Shown here: positions 54,200-62,923 of the stretch, one piece after another | Position numbering within the stretch: position 1 is the stretch's first letter | How the letters are laid out: each line of letters opens with the position of its first letter | Source: Geobacter argillaceus | GTDB taxonomy: Bacteria > Desulfobacterota > Desulfuromonadia > Geobacterales > DSM-12255 | Assembly (NCBI RefSeq): GCF_007830735.1 | Contig: NZ_VLLN01000007.1 | Location: 103,082 to 167,081, forward strand | Length of the DNA: 64,000 nucleotides | Direction of reading: 5' to 3' | Translations under genes and position numbers: made by a program | The notes under the pieces: model-generated | Database searches by the model: none | What the model saw: the letters and a program-made list of their open reading frames with translations, nothing else | Told to the model about the DNA's origin: nothing

Positions 54200-55120
54200 A
54201 TGTTAAGAAAATCTCTAGCGGCAGCAGTGATAATCACTGCCGGCATTATGGCCGGGTGTGGCAGCGGGGGCGGCACTACAGCTTCAACCTCAACGGTGTC
54301 GGGGGTCGCAGCAACCGGCGCTCCGATGAGCGGTACCGTTTACCTGAAGGATTCCGCCAATAACCCGGAGATGAGCACTCAGATCAACCCGCAGACTGGC
54401 GGGTTTATGTTCAATGTTAACGGCAAAACGCCTCCCTTCATGCTAAGAGCGGGTACACTCTATTCAATGGGCGGTACCGGCACGGCGAATATAAATCCGT
54501 TGTCGAACCTTATGGTGGCCAACATGGCAGGGTTCAGCAATATGTCCACCATGAACTCCTTCTATAAGAATCCCAACGGAACCACGATGCGGACCATGTT
54601 CGGCAACATGAGCACTGCTCGGATGGATATGAGGCAAAAGATGGGCCCACTGCTGAATACCTATGGTGTTGCCAATGCTGATCCGATTTCGGCCCCATAC
54701 GTGATCGGCCAGGGGCTTGACCGGATGTTCGATGATGTGAAAATGTCGATAGACCAGAACGGCAACGTAACGATGATGAACTCGAGCGGGATGCCCATAT
54801 TCACCGGGCCGATGGGGAACATGATGGGCGGCACGATGATGTCCGGCAATATCATGCAGCCAGGCGCTGGACAAAATACAAGCAGCATATCCATAACTCC
54901 TGTAAATGCCTCATTGCAGGTAAACGGCACCCAGCAATTCAGTGCCAATATACCGGTCACCTGGAGCGTAGGTCTCAACAGCGGCATCATTACTTCGGGA
55001 GGGCTCTATACGGCTCCGTCATACCAGGGGATGTTTCTTGTCAAGGCCACCAGCATTGCTGATCCGACCAAATCCGTGACTGCCACCGTTCTTGTTGGAG
55101 GAATGGGCATGATGATGTAG
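54200..55120 (+). CDS. Met-rich lipoprotein with Ig-like C-terminal domain
   Basis: A 306-residue lipoprotein (lipobox MAGC). Residues 35-110 form a carboxypeptidase-regulatory-like or Ig-like domain. A central region (about 110-230) is full of Met (NMSTMNSFY, GNMMGGTMMSGNIM). A C-terminal Big2-like domain (SITPVNASLQVNGTQQF) follows, and the protein ends GMGMMM. It completes the methionine-rich set. Confidence 0.75.
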   Translation: MLRKSLAAAVIITAGIMAGCGSGGGTTASTSTVSGVAATGAPMSGTVYLKDSANNPEMSTQINPQTGGFMFNVNGKTPPFMLRAGTLYSMGGTGTANINPLSNLMVANMAGFSNMSTMNSFYKNPNGTTMRTMFGNMSTARMDMRQKMGPLLNTYGVANADPISAPYVIGQGLDRMFDDVKMSIDQNGNVTMMNSSGMPIFTGPMGNMMGGTMMSGNIMQPGAGQNTSSISITPVNASLQVNGTQQFSANIPVTWSVGLNSGIITSGGLYTAPSYQGMFLVKATSIADPTKSVTATVLVGGMGMMM

Positions 55121-55221
55121 ACGTTGAGGGCATCACACAGCCATATGGACTGATCTGCACCCAAGAATTCCTACTTCCATTGCTTAAGTATGGCACTCAA
55201 CGCGGAGCAGTTTTGTGAGAG

Positions 55222-55261
55222 AAAAGGCGGTTACTTGCCAGGTAATCGCCTTTTCGTTTTT
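55222..55261 (+). terminator. Terminator of the Met-rich operon region
   Basis: AAAAGGCGGTTAC pairs with GTAATCGCCTTTT (one G-T pair), then CGTTTTT. It lies 100 bp past the lipoprotein stop. The rest of 55121-55418 shows nothing else. Confidence 0.8.
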
Positions 55262-55418
55262 CAACGCCCATTTGGACGGATGATAACGCACAGGAGTCAT
55301 GAAGGGGGCCAACTCTACCCCCTCAAAATATATGAGTACGCCGCAACCGGTATATGTGTGCTGTCACGCTTTTTTCAATAAACATGAGATACCGATACAA
55401 TGTGGTTAGCGAGGAATT

Positions 55419-56777
55419 CTACTGACATTCAGCAACGTCCGGTTTATTTTTAAGTATTTCCAGAAGAAGGCCTTCCCATTTGAGGAGGGCTTCTTTTTTC
55501 TCGTTGTCGTAGCGGTACTTGTTATACACTCCCACAACTCCAGGCTTTATGTGGTTCACCACCTCCTCGCCTACCTCATCTGATACCCCGACCCGCGCCA
55601 TATTTGTGCGGGCGGTGCGACGAAGATCATGGGGTGACCACGGCTTCATGCCGAAGTACGGTTCTTTTCTTGCCTTGATTTTCCGGTTGCCCACGATTTT
55701 CACCACTTCGTCGCTCAAGTAACCGCGATTAATCGCTTGGGATAGGGTGTTCCCAGAAACATGCCCTCGCTTTCCACTCTCCGAGGGGAAGATATACCCC
55801 TTGCCATCCCCGATCAACTCAAGGGCTGTGTCTGTCAGGTACACACGATGCTCCCTTTCATTTTTCCCAGCCACCTCAGACGGGATGGTCCACCATTTTC
55901 CCTTAATCTGATCGCGGTGCATTTGTGCCACTTCACCGGGACGCTGCGCGGTCACGAGGATGAGCTTCAAAGCTCGTTTTACTTCGTGAGAGCTCGATGA
56001 TTTGCTGATCTCATTCCACGCCTTGACGACCTCGTCATCATCAAGGTGGCGTTCATCGGTTTTCGGCGCGATCTTAGGTACCGATTCCGTAATCTCGATG
56101 AATGGCTGAATCTCGGCCCATTCCTGGCGACAAGCATACTTGAACATCTGTCTGGCAAATTTCATAGTATTGCGTGCCGAGCCCGGCACGGTGGAAGCAA
56201 TCTTTTGGATGAGGGTTACAGCATGTTTGTGCCTTACGGCCGCGATTTCCATTTGTCCTATGTTCGGAAGGATGTGGACTTTGATGCAACTCACCGCGGA
56301 CCCTTGCCAACGCTCGGAATGGTTCTCTTTCGAGTAGTTGACGAACCAGACGCCGGCAAGCTGCTCAACGGTGGTAGGAACGAAATTCTCGGGCACCCCC
56401 TCCGTGACAAGAGTGTCAAAGGTATATTTTTGGAGGTGGGTCGTTGCAGCGACAGCAGCCTCCGCTTCCTGGACCGCTTCCCTTGCGGCCTTTGCCTTTT
56501 CCTCGGCAACAGTTTTCTTCTGGTCACGAGGGTCAATGCCTTGTTTTACTAGCTTGTAGGCATCGTTGTATGCTATTCTTGCATCGGCGAGCGAGCAATC
56601 GGGGTAATGGCCGAGCAGTACGTACCCTTTGCTCTTGTTCAGTTCGAACAGATACACGAACGCTTTTGCACCGGAGGGTAGGATCTGCAGGGCGAATCCC
56701 CGTCCTTCCCGAAGATAGTAACGAGCCTCCTTCGGCTTTGCTGCAGCAATGGCTTTTTCCGTGAATTGTTTGCCCAT
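55419..56777 (-). CDS. int: Tyrosine integrase of the left-hand island
   Basis: A 452-residue P4/CP4-type integrase from ATG 56777 (MGKQFTEKAIAAAKP), with GGAAG upstream. It has a DUF4102 N-terminus, a SAM-like core-binding domain and a catalytic domain with Arg in TAQRPGEVAQ, HDLRRTAR, and Tyr in GVYNKYRY. It abuts a tRNA-Gly 3' fragment at 56987, so it is the integrase of the element lying to its left. Confidence 0.92.
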   Translation of the reverse strand: MGKQFTEKAIAAAKPKEARYYLREGRGFALQILPSGAKAFVYLFELNKSKGYVLLGHYPDCSLADARIAYNDAYKLVKQGIDPRDQKKTVAEEKAKAAREAVQEAEAAVAATTHLQKYTFDTLVTEGVPENFVPTTVEQLAGVWFVNYSKENHSERWQGSAVSCIKVHILPNIGQMEIAAVRHKHAVTLIQKIASTVPGSARNTMKFARQMFKYACRQEWAEIQPFIEITESVPKIAPKTDERHLDDDEVVKAWNEISKSSSSHEVKRALKLILVTAQRPGEVAQMHRDQIKGKWWTIPSEVAGKNEREHRVYLTDTALELIGDGKGYIFPSESGKRGHVSGNTLSQAINRGYLSDEVVKIVGNRKIKARKEPYFGMKPWSPHDLRRTARTNMARVGVSDEVGEEVVNHIKPGVVGVYNKYRYDNEKKEALLKWEGLLLEILKNKPDVAECQ

Positions 56778-56796
56778 TTCGCTTCCTTTTCGTGTT

Positions 56797-56857
56797 TCCG
56801 TTTTGTTTCCGTTTGTCGTTTGGAATGACCCCGTTGTCTCCGTTTTGTTTCCGTTTG
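56797..56857. repeat. 19-bp direct repeats upstream of int
   Basis: TCCGTTTTGTTTCCGTTTG at 56797-56815 and again at 56839-56857, 42 bp apart. Their position between the int start and the tRNA fragment fits integrase arm-type sites or a repressor operator. Confidence 0.65.
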
Positions 56858-56986
56858 GTGGTTGGCAGGCAGAGATGGATCGAGAAACACACAGAAAGAA
56901 AAATAGAGTAAAAAGCACGAAAAGTCAAGTAGATGTAAGGTGCGGGTGAGACATCAAGAGTCAATTTGAAAAGCGCATAAACAGAG

Positions 56987-57043
56987 AAGTGTCAGCTTCC
57001 CAAGCTGAAGGTCGCGGGTTCGAATCCCGTTTCCCGCTCCAAA
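56987..57043 (+). pseudogene. 3' fragment of tRNA-Gly(CCC), attachment-site scar
   Basis: The sequence folds as anticodon arm TCAGC-TTCCCAA-GCTGA (anticodon CCC), variable loop, a T-arm with GGTTCGAATCC, and the 3' acceptor strand TTCCCGCTCC. The 5' acceptor and D-arm are missing (upstream reads AAGCGCATAAACAG). This is the att fragment left by integration into tRNA-Gly(CCC). The intact copy should lie at the other end, outside the window. Confidence 0.82.
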
Positions 57044-57049
57044 GAAATC

Positions 57050-57086
57050 AAGGACTTAGCAAGATTTGCTAGGTCCTTTTTCTTTT
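57050..57086 (+). terminator. Terminator following the tRNA fragment
   Basis: AAGGACTTAGCAA, GAT, TTGCTAGGTCCTT, then TTTCTTTT. A 13-bp stem with one mismatch. Confidence 0.85.
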
Positions 57087-57088
57087 GT

Positions 57089-57159
57089 AGGTAACACATA
57101 GGTAACGTCTGACCGAAATAACCGCCCGTAAAAGCTGGTAGTGTTACCTTTTGTTACCT
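57089..57159. repeat. Inverted pairs of AGGTAAC
   Basis: AGGTAAC at 57089 and 57100, then GTTACCT at 57143 and 57153. Two direct copies face two inverted copies, just outside the tRNA fragment. They could be recombinase or excisionase sites of the flanking element. Confidence 0.55.
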
Positions 57160-57163
57160 GCCT

Positions 57164-57400
57164 TTATTCGATGATTTTTTTCGGCTCGGATCTCGAAAGA
57201 TGCATTTGCCGGTTCTTGGCAAATGAATCTTGAGAGACCGAACGAGGCGAAGCCTCGATCCAAATCGGCACTGATCTTGGCATACCGATTGCGAATTCTT
57301 TCCTAATCGCCAAACCGCCGTCACTACTCTCCACCAACATCATTATACATCCGCCACACCAAACCAGCGCCAAGGGGTTTCTAGGTAAAACCAGCGTCAT
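57164..57400 (-). CDS. Possible small hypothetical protein
   Basis: A 78-codon frame with AGGAG three bases before ATG 57400. There is no recognisable domain; the C-terminus is basic. It may be spurious. The rest of 57401-57473 shows nothing. Confidence 0.3.
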   Translation of the reverse strand: MTLVLPRNPLALVWCGGCIMMLVESSDGGLAIRKEFAIGMPRSVPIWIEASPRSVSQDSFAKNRQMHLSRSEPKKIIE

Positions 57401-57473
57401 TAACTCCTGCGGGCGTGGAGGTGGAGGATCATCTTCTTACCTGTCTTTCGCTACTGGCCTGCACAGAAGGTAA

Positions 57474-57977
57474 CTACATGAGCCCCCTTTCCACGAAAGA
57501 TGTGAACTCGTCTTCCCCGATAACGATATGGTCGAGCAACTTGATCCCAAGAATGTCGCTGGCCTCCTTCAGTCGCTTGCTGATCTCCAGGTCTTCTCTG
57601 GACGGACTGGTATCGCCGCTGGGATGGTTGTGGACTAGGATGATTGCCGCGGCACTGGCCAGTAATGCGCTTTTGAAGATCTCTCTAGGGTGAACGATAC
57701 TCTGGTTGAGGCTGCCGATACTGCACACGTCAACAGCCGATAATCGGTTCTTGCCGTCGAGCAAGAGAACCAGCATCCATTCCTTACTCTCCCTCCCCAG
57801 AAACCTGAACATTTCCCATACCTGTCTTGGAGCGGTGAGTCTGGTTTTAGGATTAATGTAGTCTGGTACGTTCTCCTTGATGGTAAGCGTCTCAAACACA
57901 GGCCGTATGGTCCGGAATCTGAGACTGCGCGGTTTTGATGGTGATTCTTCTTTGCCGAATATGGTTTCTATGGTCAT
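57474..57977 (-). CDS. RadC-like JAB-domain protein
   Basis: A 167-residue protein from ATG 57977 (GGAG upstream). The JAB/MPN metal site is VHNHPSGDTSPSRED (HxHx7-8SxxD). It lacks the N-terminal helix-hairpin-helix of chromosomal RadC, as is usual for copies on mobile elements. Proposed roles include DNA processing; the biochemical function is unsettled. Confidence 0.88.
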   Translation of the reverse strand: MTIETIFGKEESPSKPRSLRFRTIRPVFETLTIKENVPDYINPKTRLTAPRQVWEMFRFLGRESKEWMLVLLLDGKNRLSAVDVCSIGSLNQSIVHPREIFKSALLASAAAIILVHNHPSGDTSPSREDLEISKRLKEASDILGIKLLDHIVIGEDEFTSFVERGLM

Positions 57978-57991
57978 GGCGATGGCTCCTT

Positions 57992-58339
57992 TTAAATGAG
58001 ATAGCGGATAAGTCTGCGGACGATGCTTTCGGGGGGAAGCTGCTCCCACTTGGCTCCCAGGGTTTCTTTGATCTCCCCCGGCGAATAAAGAAAGATCGTG
58101 TTGATGGCATCCGGTTCAGGAGCCATGTAGGTGTTGAGCCCCACGTAGCCGACAGCGGTGTTGATCGTGAGCACATACAGGCATATCCCCTGGATGAAGA
58201 CGTGGATCTTGTCCCTGGTTCCGCCGTGCAGATGAAAGTTGCTGCCGTTGTACTCCAGGATCAGGGCCTCTATCTGCATTCCTGCCCCCTGAGCTAGCAG
58301 TGATGTCATAAGCCTGATGGTTGGTGTAATTGCAGTCAT
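57992..58339 (-). CDS. Hypothetical protein of the second element
   Basis: A 115-residue protein with GGAGG before ATG 58339. Beta-rich middle (ALILEYNGSNFHLHGGTRD, VFIQGICLYVLTIN) and a helical end. No family recognised. It lies between RadC-like and DUF4942 genes in the same direction. Confidence 0.6.
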   Translation of the reverse strand: MTAITPTIRLMTSLLAQGAGMQIEALILEYNGSNFHLHGGTRDKIHVFIQGICLYVLTINTAVGYVGLNTYMAPEPDAINTIFLYSPGEIKETLGAKWEQLPPESIVRRLIRYLI

Positions 58340-58423
58340 AATCGCCTCCAGAACGACAAAAGGGGCAAAGCCTAAGCTTGCCCCCTCTTGTCTGGTGAAA
58401 GTGTGCTGTGTCGTGAATATTGA

Positions 58424-59218
58424 TTACTTCCGCAAACGGTTGCCTCCTGCAATGGCGTTCAGTTTTGCCACCAGCACTGGTTTCAGGAATTCCAGATGCA
58501 GGTTGCCATTCAGGCAGCTCCTGAACTTGAAGTACTCCGTTGCCCCGGTTCCGTCCGGACTGTCGGTAATGGCATCGTACAGAGGACCATGATAGCTTTT
58601 GACCGGCCCCTTGCCGTCGATCATGTGGAATACGTTATCCAGGGCAGTCAGGTATTTCTCCCGATGGTAGTTGACGCGGAACTTGCCTCTATTCCATCCC
58701 TTTTCCACCATCCAGGTCAGGATTACCCTCTTGCCCAGTTCGTATTCCGTGTTGGTCTTGAAACTGCTACGCGGTGGCCTGAGAAAGTCGAATACTTCTT
58801 TGACTGCCTCCTCCAGGTAGGAGTTGACGTTCGCCGCTGAAGTCTCGAACAGCGCCATCACGTTTTCATCGGTCAATTCCGGCAGCTCTCCCTTTTCAAT
58901 CTGGGAATCAAGCTCAGCCCGTCTCTGTATCGACAGCAGACGTCTCAACTCCATCCGTTCAACAATCACAGCCCAGGCATCTTTCTTGATCCTGGCATTG
59001 ATCTCGTCGCTGGCCTTTTTCCCGACATCGGTATTGTTGCGTTCGTTCACGCTGAAGCGATAACCGGGAGCATCGAGGAATACCGAACGAAGGGTAGTTT
59101 GGGCAGCCTCAAGGATTGCGTAGGCTTCTTGGATTTTGCATGTAGCGTGCTGGTACGCGCCAATCATGGTGGCAAGTGTTTCTCGTTTGGCAAGATCGGT
59201 TGTTAATGGTGTGGACAT
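58424..59218 (-). CDS. DUF4942 protein
   Basis: A 264-residue soluble protein with GGAG upstream. The C-terminal half (ILTWMVEKGWNRGKFRVNYH, LDNVFHMIDGKG, CLNGNLHLEFLKP) matches the DUF4942 family, which is found mainly on integrative elements and often carries methyltransferase-like relatives. Function unknown. Confidence 0.78.
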   Translation of the reverse strand: MSTPLTTDLAKRETLATMIGAYQHATCKIQEAYAILEAAQTTLRSVFLDAPGYRFSVNERNNTDVGKKASDEINARIKKDAWAVIVERMELRRLLSIQRRAELDSQIEKGELPELTDENVMALFETSAANVNSYLEEAVKEVFDFLRPPRSSFKTNTEYELGKRVILTWMVEKGWNRGKFRVNYHREKYLTALDNVFHMIDGKGPVKSYHGPLYDAITDSPDGTGATEYFKFRSCLNGNLHLEFLKPVLVAKLNAIAGGNRLRK

Positions 59219-59460
59219 TTGTGTTCTCCTTCCCTCTTTGATGTCAGTCCGTGGCCACGGCTCTGCGAATAAAAAAAAGGCCGAAATCGCGGCTAGCGAT
59301 ATCGACCTTTTTCATGACTTTGGGAACGAGGGGGTGGGGTTGCAAATAGTTCGTTAGGAGTCCCGTTTCCTTTCTTTCACCTCTCCTTGGGCATTTTGTG
59401 TTCAGGTATTTTCGAGCTCGCCCCAGCCTTTTTTCTGAACGGGTCCCATCTCTTGATTTT

Positions 59461-59733
59461 ATGGGACATTTCGAACTTATTCCGCCAGATGAATTTATCA
59501 ACAGACTGGGGATCGGCATGAGTACGCTACACCTGTGGAAGTCCAAGGGGTGGTTGGTGCCCAAACGACACTTCATCAAGATCGGCGCGAAGGTCTGGTA
59601 CTTCTGGTCAAAAGACCGGTTGATCGAGATACACGAGATCTGCAACAGCGAGAATGAGACGAGGGGGTCGAAGCCGAGTCAACCGGATTGCGTCCCAACA
59701 AGCCAAAGTGAACGGATTAACTGGGAGTACTGA
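59461..59733 (+). CDS. AlpA/MerR-like HTH regulator or excisionase
   Basis: A 90-residue protein from ATG 59461. Its N-terminus PPDEFINRLGIGMSTLHLWK-SKGWLVP is a winged-helix reader typical of excisionase and AlpA proteins. It precedes the integrase gene, as a recombination directionality factor would. There is no strong ribosome site. Confidence 0.65.
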   Translation: MGHFELIPPDEFINRLGIGMSTLHLWKSKGWLVPKRHFIKIGAKVWYFWSKDRLIEIHEICNSENETRGSKPSQPDCVPTSQSERINWEY

Positions 59734-59823
59734 TTGGTTGTTGCCATTTAACTTTCTCTTTTGCTACGCTGGTTGACGGACTCAAGGCCAGACAGAGAGG
59801 AGGTGACGGAAAGGAGCAGCACC

Positions 59824-61125
59824 TTGGGAAAGAAGAAGGCCGAAAAGGCCGAAACGATTCTCGAGTGGGGAGAAGGGAACATTGTCAGGAAAGGCGGGTC
59901 GAAGCGTCTCTATTTCGATTTTATGTACCTGGGCGAGCGCGTGGAGATATCCACTGGACTGACCGATACCCCGGAAAACAGGAAGAAGGCGCTGGCGTGG
60001 CTGTTCTGTCAGCGCGAGAAGATGAGGACAGGTGAGTTCCGCTTCGCTGAAGCCTTCCCCCAGGCCTCTTCGCAGAAGAAGTCGCTGTTTGCGGCAAAGG
60101 AGGGGGTTGAGATCACTGCCAAACCCCAGCATGTCAGGTTTGGCGACTTCGTGACCGGCTGGTACGAAGAGGTCTGGGCTCACTACGACTCGGAGACGAA
60201 GAAGACGGACCACAAGTCGGCAGTCGACTACTGGATCGTCCCCTTTTTCAGAGCCAGGACGTTCTTTGACATCAACACCAACCTGATCGGCGAGTTCATC
60301 CGCTCCCTCAAGCAAAAACGGGAGAGGAAGAACAGAGGGAAACGGCTCTCACGGAAACGGATTGCCAACATCCTTCTGCCGCTGCGGGCACTCTGGAACG
60401 ATGCGTGCGACAAGTACCGCTGGGAACTGCCGGACCCGTTTCGCAAGGTGCCAGACCAGATGCCGAAGGACGAGGCGGTTGACGAATGTTGGGACGATGA
60501 CGGCAACGTCCCCGAGAGGGTCATCGGGGCTCGGGACCCGCTTCGTTTCGATGAGTTCATGGCCTACATCGAGAACATCGATCCTTGGTATCTGCCGGTG
60601 GCCGAACTCTGGATGCTGACCGGTCTGATCCCGTCCGAGATGGCGGGGATAACCCCCTTCCACGTCAGGGACGGCTACCTGTACATCCGGCGTTCGATCA
60701 GCCGGGGCCACGAGAGGAAACAGGGTAAGACGAAGTACCGCCGGCGGGAGATCAGGATCACGGCAGCGATCCAAAGGGTCCTGGATGTGTTTCTTGCCCG
60801 CTTCCAGGACGGCAGGCGCCTCATCACCCTGAAAGGCGGCAAGCCCATCACGCCATCGGAGTTTTACGATGCCTGGGTGAAGGCTGGAAAACAGGCGGGA
60901 CTCCCCCACCGCGTGCCATATGTGCTCAGGCATTCCTTCGCTGCCTGGGCACTGACGATCGGCATCACCCCCCACCGTCTGGTGGGTCTCATGGGTCACG
61001 GGTCGAAACAGATGGTGTACGAGGTGTACGGGGACTACGTTGAGGGTCTGGAGGAGGACCGGGAAAAGATCCTCGGCTATTTCGGCGAGGACTTCGTGGG
61101 AACCGAGTTCAAGAAGGTGGCCTAG
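59824..61125 (+). CDS. int: Tyrosine integrase of the tRNA-Gly(GCC) element
   Basis: A 433-residue integrase. TTG 59824 has AAGGAG at ideal spacing; the frame opens further to 59761. The N-terminal arm-binding domain is DUF3596-like (ILEWGEGNIVRKGGSKRLYF). The catalytic region shows MLTGLIPSEMAGI, where the first catalytic Arg is expected but Ile is present; PYVLRHSFAAWAL; MGHGSKQMVYEVYGDYVEG with the Tyr. It ends 73 bp from the tRNA 3' end. Confidence 0.88.
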   Translation: MGKKKAEKAETILEWGEGNIVRKGGSKRLYFDFMYLGERVEISTGLTDTPENRKKALAWLFCQREKMRTGEFRFAEAFPQASSQKKSLFAAKEGVEITAKPQHVRFGDFVTGWYEEVWAHYDSETKKTDHKSAVDYWIVPFFRARTFFDINTNLIGEFIRSLKQKRERKNRGKRLSRKRIANILLPLRALWNDACDKYRWELPDPFRKVPDQMPKDEAVDECWDDDGNVPERVIGARDPLRFDEFMAYIENIDPWYLPVAELWMLTGLIPSEMAGITPFHVRDGYLYIRRSISRGHERKQGKTKYRRREIRITAAIQRVLDVFLARFQDGRRLITLKGGKPITPSEFYDAWVKAGKQAGLPHRVPYVLRHSFAAWALTIGITPHRLVGLMGHGSKQMVYEVYGDYVEGLEEDREKILGYFGEDFVGTEFKKVA

Positions 61126-61129
61126 GTAC

Positions 61130-61153
61130 AAATTGCGAAAGAAATTGCGAAAG
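61130..61153. repeat. Tandem 12-bp repeat after integrase
   Basis: AAATTGCGAAAG twice in tandem, between the integrase stop and the tRNA terminator. Confidence 0.6.
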
Positions 61154-61167
61154 TCAGGCCAATAAAA

Positions 61168-61189
61168 AAGGAATCCCGAAGGATTCCTT
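61168..61189 (-). terminator. Bidirectional terminator between int and tRNA-Gly
   Basis: AAGGAATCC-CGAA-GGATTCCTT, a perfect 9-bp stem. On the minus strand it is followed by TTTTTT, ending the tRNA transcript; on the plus strand it can end the integrase transcript. Confidence 0.85.
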
Positions 61190-61198
61190 ATAGTTATT

Positions 61199-61273
<75 letters not shown>

Positions 61274-61377
61274 TCAATGAACTCTGGCTTTATAGCAAAT
61301 AGCCAATGGCCTAGTCAACATTTTTTTCCAGCAGCATCAAAATCATCTCCGGTTCCCCTCAACAACTCAGTCACAGA

Positions 61378-61422
61378 CCACCTGCATAGCAGGTGGCTTG
61401 AGGAAAGCCCCTAAAAGGGGCT
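61378..61422 (-). repeat. IS200/IS605-type end hairpins
   Basis: CCACCTGC-ATA-GCAGGTGG (61378-61396) and AGCCCC-TAAAA-GGGGCT (61406-61422), lying just downstream of the TnpA fragment. Subterminal hairpins are the recognition sites of this single-strand transposition family. Confidence 0.6.
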
Positions 61423-61632
61423 AGTTGCCTAAGTTCAGTTCTTCCTGTTTCTCCAGTGATTCTTGGTTACGGACGTATGCTCGGATGGTCTCTTCATCCA
61501 TCCCGACAGTGCTGACACAGTAGCCGCGTGACCAAAAATGCTTTCCGGTGAAACCTTTTTTCACGGCTTGTATCTGTCGGTGTATTTGAATGGCTGACTT
61601 GCCTTTCAGATAACCGCACAAGTGGAGCAAGG
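61421..61632 (-). pseudogene. IS200/IS605 TnpA, C-terminal half only
   Basis: GYLKGKSAIQI, HFWSRGYCVSTVGMDEETI and YVRNQE match the Y1 transposase C-terminus, including the catalytic Tyr helix. The N-terminal half with the HUH motif is absent; the sequence upstream belongs to a serine recombinase remnant. Confidence 0.8.
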
Positions 61633-61644
61633 GTCCTGATCCTA

Positions 61645-62048
61645 GACGATGATGCGCTTCTTATTAGGCCCCTTGATGTTGAATAGCCCATGGGTGCGAA
61701 AGATGGCCAGATGCCTTGCTGGGCCTTCTCCAGCATCCCTTTCTTCGTCTCCTCACTCAGGTTGTCAACCACCCTCTCGGCCATTATCACATTCATCCCA
61801 TGGACGAACTTTTCGTGACAGGAGGAGTTAGGACCGATCACCATGCCCTCTTTGATCAGATGCGTGGTTGCACCGACATCCCTGATGGCGACCATATCTG
61901 TGGCATTGCGATAGAAACGATCCGTTTTCTCCACCAAAGCAGTCAGGCACTTTTCGTTGCTGGGCGGCAGTTTCGATTGCTTGCGGAAAAACGCTACCAT
62001 GGCTTCAAAATCTTTCCTGCCCGGAGTTTTGGCGGTTTGCACATCCAT
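61645..62048 (-). pseudogene. Serine recombinase fragment
   Basis: About 120 residues of a resolvase-type recombinase: TPGRKDFEAMVAFFRKQ, VEKTDRFYRNATDM, FVHGMNVIMAERVVDNLSEE, GIWPSFAPMGY. The N-terminal catalytic Ser region is missing. A 1-bp loss near 61693 shifts the frame (NIKGPNKKRIIV continues in another frame) before a TAG. Confidence 0.75.
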
Positions 62049-62160
62049 GAAATATGTGGACAAGATCCATATTCGGTTATGTCCCCAATTAGTTGACATG
62101 TGGCACCGACTTGCATTATGATTACCTTGTTCAAATTCATTTTTCGCCGGAGGCAATTAG

Positions 62161-62882
62161 ATGAGCGAGCTTGAGCAATGTTTCTGTCCCAACGAACAAT
62201 GCAAGGATTACGGCCTGCGCCGACAGGGCAACATTGCGATTCGTGGCAAGTATGGCAAGGACAAAAGCCGCGACCTGCTTTACTGCCGCACCTGTGGCAA
62301 GCGTTTCGCCTCAACCCAGGCCAGCGCCCTATTTGGCCTACATCTGCCGGCCGAGGCGATCCGACAGATCATCCACCACGCGGCTGAGGGAGTTGGCGTA
62401 CGAGCCACCGCACGCCTGCTGGAACTGGACAAGGACACGGTCAACCGGGTGATCCTGCGGGCAGGCGAGCATTGCGCCCATGTGCTCTCCGGCCTACTGA
62501 CTTCATTGAACCTGACCGAGGTGCAGCTCGACGAGCTGTGGTCCTTTGTAAAAAAAAGGAAAGTTCTGGCTGCGCCGAAGACCTTGAGCACCAGTACGGA
62601 CGGACATGGATCTGGACGGCTGTCGATGCCCCCACGCGCCTGTTGATTACGTTCTGGGTTGGCGGACGCGGATTGGACGATGCCCGGCAGATGCTGAAGG
62701 ATTTGACCGCTCGCTGTCAAGGCAAGCCCTTGTTTGTCTCTGATGAACTGCCCCATTACGGCACTGTACTGGGTGAGCTGTTTCACGAACTAGTTCCGCC
62801 AGTGCCGACGGGTAAGCCGGGACGACCTCGGAATCCAGAGAGAGTCATTGATTCGGATCTGGATTATCCATCATATCGATGA
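62161..62882 (+). mobile_element. IS1-family transposase with -1 frameshift site, 3' truncated
   Basis: The upstream frame (62161-62646) has zinc-finger CFCPNEQC and YCRTCGKRF, an HTH, and LDELWSFVKK. The downstream frame (62472-62882) continues WTAVDAPTRLLITFWVGG and PLFVSDELPHY. They join by a -1 slip on eight A (62550-62557), the usual IS1 mechanism. The expected C-terminal third is missing where the IS256-type element begins, near 62870. Confidence 0.8.
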
Positions 62883-62923
62883 GTACCCTGACAACAATAG
62901 CCCTGATAACCTCTTGGCTTTAC

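Noticed and set aside
56878..56975. tRNA 5' half beside the tRNA-Gly(CCC) fragment
   Set aside because: No sequence here pairs with the 3' acceptor strand or forms a D-arm; only the 3' part is present.
18218..57043. CRISPR array
   Set aside because: No regularly spaced direct repeats with unique spacers were seen anywhere in the window; repeats found are isolated pairs.
62100..62115. TGGCACCGACTTGCAT as a sigma-54 promoter before the IS1-type transposase
   Set aside because: The spacing between GG and GC is one base too short, and insertion sequences do not normally use this promoter class.
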